Source: an uncultured Bacteroidales bacterium (GTDB lineage: Bacteria; Bacteroidota; Bacteroidia; Bacteroidales; F082). Taken from it: a DNA stretch of 14,976 nt. Location of the stretch: NCBI GenBank assembly GCA_937896505.1, contig CALBNP010000184.1, positions 1 through 14,976 of the forward strand, in the 5' to 3' direction. The notes beneath the pieces are model-generated. The model was not told the origin of the DNA and did not search any database. It saw only the letters and a program-made list of their open reading frames with translations. Positions 12,898 to 14,976 of this stretch are shown piece by piece (within the stretch, counting starts at the first letter, position 1; every line of letters starts with the position of its first letter). A program made the translations under genes and the position numbers.

Positions 12898-13332
12898 TTA
12901 TTCATTCACCCACTCGACATACGAACCGGGTGTTTCCTGCAACATGATTTTGTGTAATGTGACTTGCTGAGGCAAAACCTTTTGCAAGCGATGAACCATA
13001 TATAGGATGAGATTCTCGCTTGTGGGCTGATAATCGACTACCACGACCTTCTCGAAATCGCGTTGCACGATTTCCAAGAAATCAGTCGGCATGGCCGAAC
13101 TCAACACGAAGGCATGGTCCAGGCGATTGACAATTTGCTCGTTGACCAAGCATTTCAGGTCGTGCAAGTCCATGACCATTCCGTTTTTCGGACTTTGAGG
13201 ATCGTTGATTGGCTCACCTTTCACCGTCACACGAAGCTCGTAGGAATGCCCGTGAATGTTGCGGCAAGGCCCATCATAGTCTTTCAGCACGTGAGCCATA
13301 TCGAAGTGGAAAATCTTAGTGAGTAGCATCAT
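12898..13332 (-). CDS. queD: 6-carboxytetrahydropterin synthase / 6-pyruvoyl-tetrahydropterin synthase family
   Basis: The 144-residue protein carries all key residues of the family: zinc ligands His14 (FDMAH), His27 and His29 (IHGHSY), catalytic Cys23 four residues before HGH, the Asp72-His73 pair in RLDHAFVL, the PTSEN motif (103-107) and Glu133 in QETPGSY. QueD converts 7,8-dihydroneopterin triphosphate to carboxytetrahydropterin, an early step of queuosine (tRNA) synthesis; a 6-pyruvoyl role is less likely in bacteria. The frame is open upstream to 13395, but I chose 13332 because homologous sequence begins at MMLLTKIFHFDMAH and the ATG overlaps the endonuclease stop as ATGA. ATG at 13329 is an alternative. 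No other queuosine gene is nearby. Confidence 0.88.
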   Translation of the reverse strand: MMLLTKIFHFDMAHVLKDYDGPCRNIHGHSYELRVTVKGEPINDPQSPKNGMVMDLHDLKCLVNEQIVNRLDHAFVLSSAMPTDFLEIVQRDFEKVVVVDYQPTSENLILYMVHRLQKVLPQQVTLHKIMLQETPGSYVEWVNE

Positions 13333-14888
13333 CTTACCATGAGTTTTAGGTTCTTTACGGTTTCGCTGCCATTCATCAGACGGACGATATAGCATCCGCG
13401 AGGCATGTCAACGGGAATGGTCACCGCAAAGCCGCCTTGTGACTTTCCGGCCGCCTTGAGCATGACATGGCCGCACAGGTCACAAACCACAACCGAATCG
13501 AATTTCCATTGGTTGCCGCTCAGATGCATCTCCTGGCCTCGCTCAATGGGGTTGGGGAAAAGATACACAAACTCGTTGCTGTTTTCTTCTACATCGGAAT
13601 AGGTTATTTCGGCACAAACGATATCCGAAGGGTCGGAGATGCCTTCCAGACAATAGGCGACAACCATATAGCAATGTTCGCCTACTGAGAGATAACGGTC
13701 GGTCCAACTGGTGGCATTTGCCATCATGGCTATATGCGAGCCGTCGCGATAGATTTCATATTCGGTTGCACCTGGCACGGCTTGCCACACCAAGTTGACT
13801 GTGTTCTGGAATACGGAAGCGGTGAGGCCTTGCGGTGCCGAGCAAAGGTCGCCAGTGTTTTCGATAAAAGTGGCGTTAACCGTGGTGTTTTGCTGAATGT
13901 TGGTGATGGTATAGCTGTTGCTTGAGTTTAAACTGACGGCAGTCCCATTAACTTTTACAGTGGCGATAACATAACCGGCATTAGGTGTGACAGTGAAAGT
14001 CAGGTTGTTACCGGCATTTACGGTTTGCGTTCCCGCTGGACTAATGGAACCACCATTGCTGGCCGATAGGGTAATGGTATAAGTTGTGCCATGCCAATTG
14101 GGGTCCCAAATCATGCGGGCATATTCCGGATGATCGACGAAAGGATTGCGGTTGTGCTGATAGTCATTGTAAATTGCATTGTTGCGATCGATTTCCTTCT
14201 GGCTGACGGGGTCGAGTTCGTTCCAGCGAAGCAGCATATTGATGGCCCACTGCTTGATTTCGCTCTTGTCGGTCATGCCGCTGCTGCTCCAGCCTGAGTC
14301 TTCACCATAGTAGCGTACGCTCATATACATGATGGCGCGGGCAAAGTCGCCTTTGTATTCATCGATAGGCTCGAAGACAGTACCCGAATATCCAGAAGTC
14401 TTGCATGAGCCGAGTTTCGAACCGTTCATCGAAGTCCAATCGGCTGAACGCACCTCACCGAAAGGGTTGTTGCTACGGCGACCATTGACGTAGCCGTCGG
14501 TGGGGAAGATGTGGTGCAGGTCGGTGCGCGGTGTGCTTTGGTCGTTAAACCAACTCTGGCACCAGGAGTGCTCGCGGTTGAAGCAGTCGCCTTCGTCGCT
14601 ATAGGAACCACAGGCATCTTGACCTAGATAAAAGGTATAAGGAGGCGTGCCGCCTGGTCGGTCGGAATACATGTCCCACACCACGCCATTGCCTTTGTTA
14701 TCGGTACTCCAATAAGCATTCAAAATCTGACTATACGAAATGGAAGTATGACCTTTGATGATATTATGCAAAGCAATTTTCAACTGATTGCCTGTCAAGC
14801 CATTGGCTGAATTGTAATAATTGGCTGGCTGAGCCATCAAAGTGAATCCAAAAAAAGTCAGAACGACCAAAACAAACAATCTTTTCAT
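13329..14888 (-). CDS. Secreted endonuclease I family protein with T9SS sorting domain
   Basis: The 519-residue protein has a signal peptide (MKRLFVLVVLTFFGFTLMAQ). An endonuclease I (EndA/NucM) domain lies at about 21-262, with FNREHSWCQSWF (103-114), DLHHIFPTDG (123-132), VNGRRSNNPFGEV (134-146) and NRNPFVDHPEYA (246-257). The His in these blocks fits the His-Me finger site of a nonspecific, metal-dependent nuclease. A repeat-like Ig-type domain follows at about 270-342 (GGSISPAGTQTVNAG), then an Fn3-like domain at about 349-430 (PQGLTASV...YEIYRDG), and a T9SS C-terminal domain at about 442-519 (YLFPNPIERGQE...GCYIVRL...VKNLKLMVR). It is expected outside the cell, cutting DNA or RNA for nucleotide supply or biofilm turnover. 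The stop overlaps the queD start by ATGA. Confidence 0.93.
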   Translation of the reverse strand: MKRLFVLVVLTFFGFTLMAQPANYYNSANGLTGNQLKIALHNIIKGHTSISYSQILNAYWSTDNKGNGVVWDMYSDRPGGTPPYTFYLGQDACGSYSDEGDCFNREHSWCQSWFNDQSTPRTDLHHIFPTDGYVNGRRSNNPFGEVRSADWTSMNGSKLGSCKTSGYSGTVFEPIDEYKGDFARAIMYMSVRYYGEDSGWSSSGMTDKSEIKQWAINMLLRWNELDPVSQKEIDRNNAIYNDYQHNRNPFVDHPEYARMIWDPNWHGTTYTITLSASNGGSISPAGTQTVNAGNNLTFTVTPNAGYVIATVKVNGTAVSLNSSNSYTITNIQQNTTVNATFIENTGDLCSAPQGLTASVFQNTVNLVWQAVPGATEYEIYRDGSHIAMMANATSWTDRYLSVGEHCYMVVAYCLEGISDPSDIVCAEITYSDVEENSNEFVYLFPNPIERGQEMHLSGNQWKFDSVVVCDLCGHVMLKAAGKSQGGFAVTIPVDMPRGCYIVRLMNGSETVKNLKLMVR

Positions 14889-14976
14889 TAGGCAAGAAGA
14901 TTTGTAAACATATATAAAATCGCTATTACCACCATGAAAACCGACTCGGAAAACTCAAAGAAACTCATGGTTTTCA
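14889..14976. other. Upstream region of endonuclease gene; possible ends of a neighbouring gene on either strand
   Basis: Two readings compete. On the plus strand, ATG at 14934 opens a frame to the edge (MKTDSENSKKLMVF). On the minus strand a frame open from the edge reads a hydrophobic end (...VVIAILYMFTNLLA) and stops with TAA at 14890-14888, sharing one base with the endonuclease ATG. A weak minus promoter, TTTC (14939-14936) with 19 bases to TATATATG (14916-14909), would favour an independent endonuclease transcript. TGAAAACC (14935-14942) and GGTTTTCA (14969-14976) form an inverted repeat reaching the edge. Confidence 0.3.

Noticed and set aside
12898..13395. Longer queD start at 13395
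   Set aside because: It would add 21 non-homologous residues overlapping the endonuclease end; the ATGA overlap at 13332 is the better start.

Overview
The window comes from a bacterium of the phylum Bacteroidetes (Bacteroidota), most likely the order Bacteroidales. Four lines of evidence agree. Two secreted proteins end in type IX secretion (T9SS) sorting domains. There are BspA-type leucine-rich repeats and Bacteroidetes-style lipoproteins. Nearly every promoter I can find has the Bacteroidetes -7 box TAnnTTTG, usually extended to TTTGCAG. The single tRNA does not encode its CCA end. Genus cannot be fixed from the sequence; the ribosomal protein L32 is of a cysteine-poor type, unlike the four-cysteine form I recall from Bacteroides itself.

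Layout. Positions 1-4115 (minus strand) hold a tight three-gene unit: a biotin carboxylase/biotin carrier fusion, an acyl-CoA dehydrogenase, and the first 311 codons of an M49-family peptidase lipoprotein that runs off the left edge. A divergent promoter pair at 4138-4257 separates this from the plus-strand yceD-rpmF operon (4278-5023). Next come a possible small RNA with its own promoter and a textbook terminator (5095-5211), a 73-residue membrane protein, a two-way terminator and a minus-strand tRNA-Pro(CGG). Positions 5671-5783 are dense in inverted repeats, followed by mntP (manganese exporter).

Positions 6505-11487 (minus strand) hold three envelope genes in one direction. In transcription order they are a lipoprotein with TPRs, a membrane segment and a C-terminal HTH-like domain; a large LRR protein exported by T9SS; and an internally duplicated outer-membrane barrel. 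Only the first has a recognisable promoter. The first two end in palindromic repeats that touch or nearly touch the stop codon, and the last two share an identical 19-base leader. They may be one surface-sensing unit; this is inference. A 487-base intergenic region (11488-11974) carries two tandem palindromes with compensatory base changes, and possibly the decayed tail of a barrel gene. It ends with the promoter and an unusually strong Shine-Dalgarno of a CorA-type transporter (plus strand). Converging on corA is a minus-strand pair, a T9SS-secreted endonuclease I and queD, joined by an ATGA overlap.

Taken together, the genes suggest an anaerobic, peptide- and nucleic-acid-scavenging gut-type Bacteroidales (M49 peptidase, acyl-CoA/biotin carboxylase metabolism, secreted nuclease). 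I found no CRISPR array, phage genes or intact insertion sequence. The least explained signals are the palindromic repeats at gene 3' ends, the compensating palindrome pair at 11689-11747, the possible small RNA at 5107-5211 and the TPR-HTH/LRR/barrel gene group.
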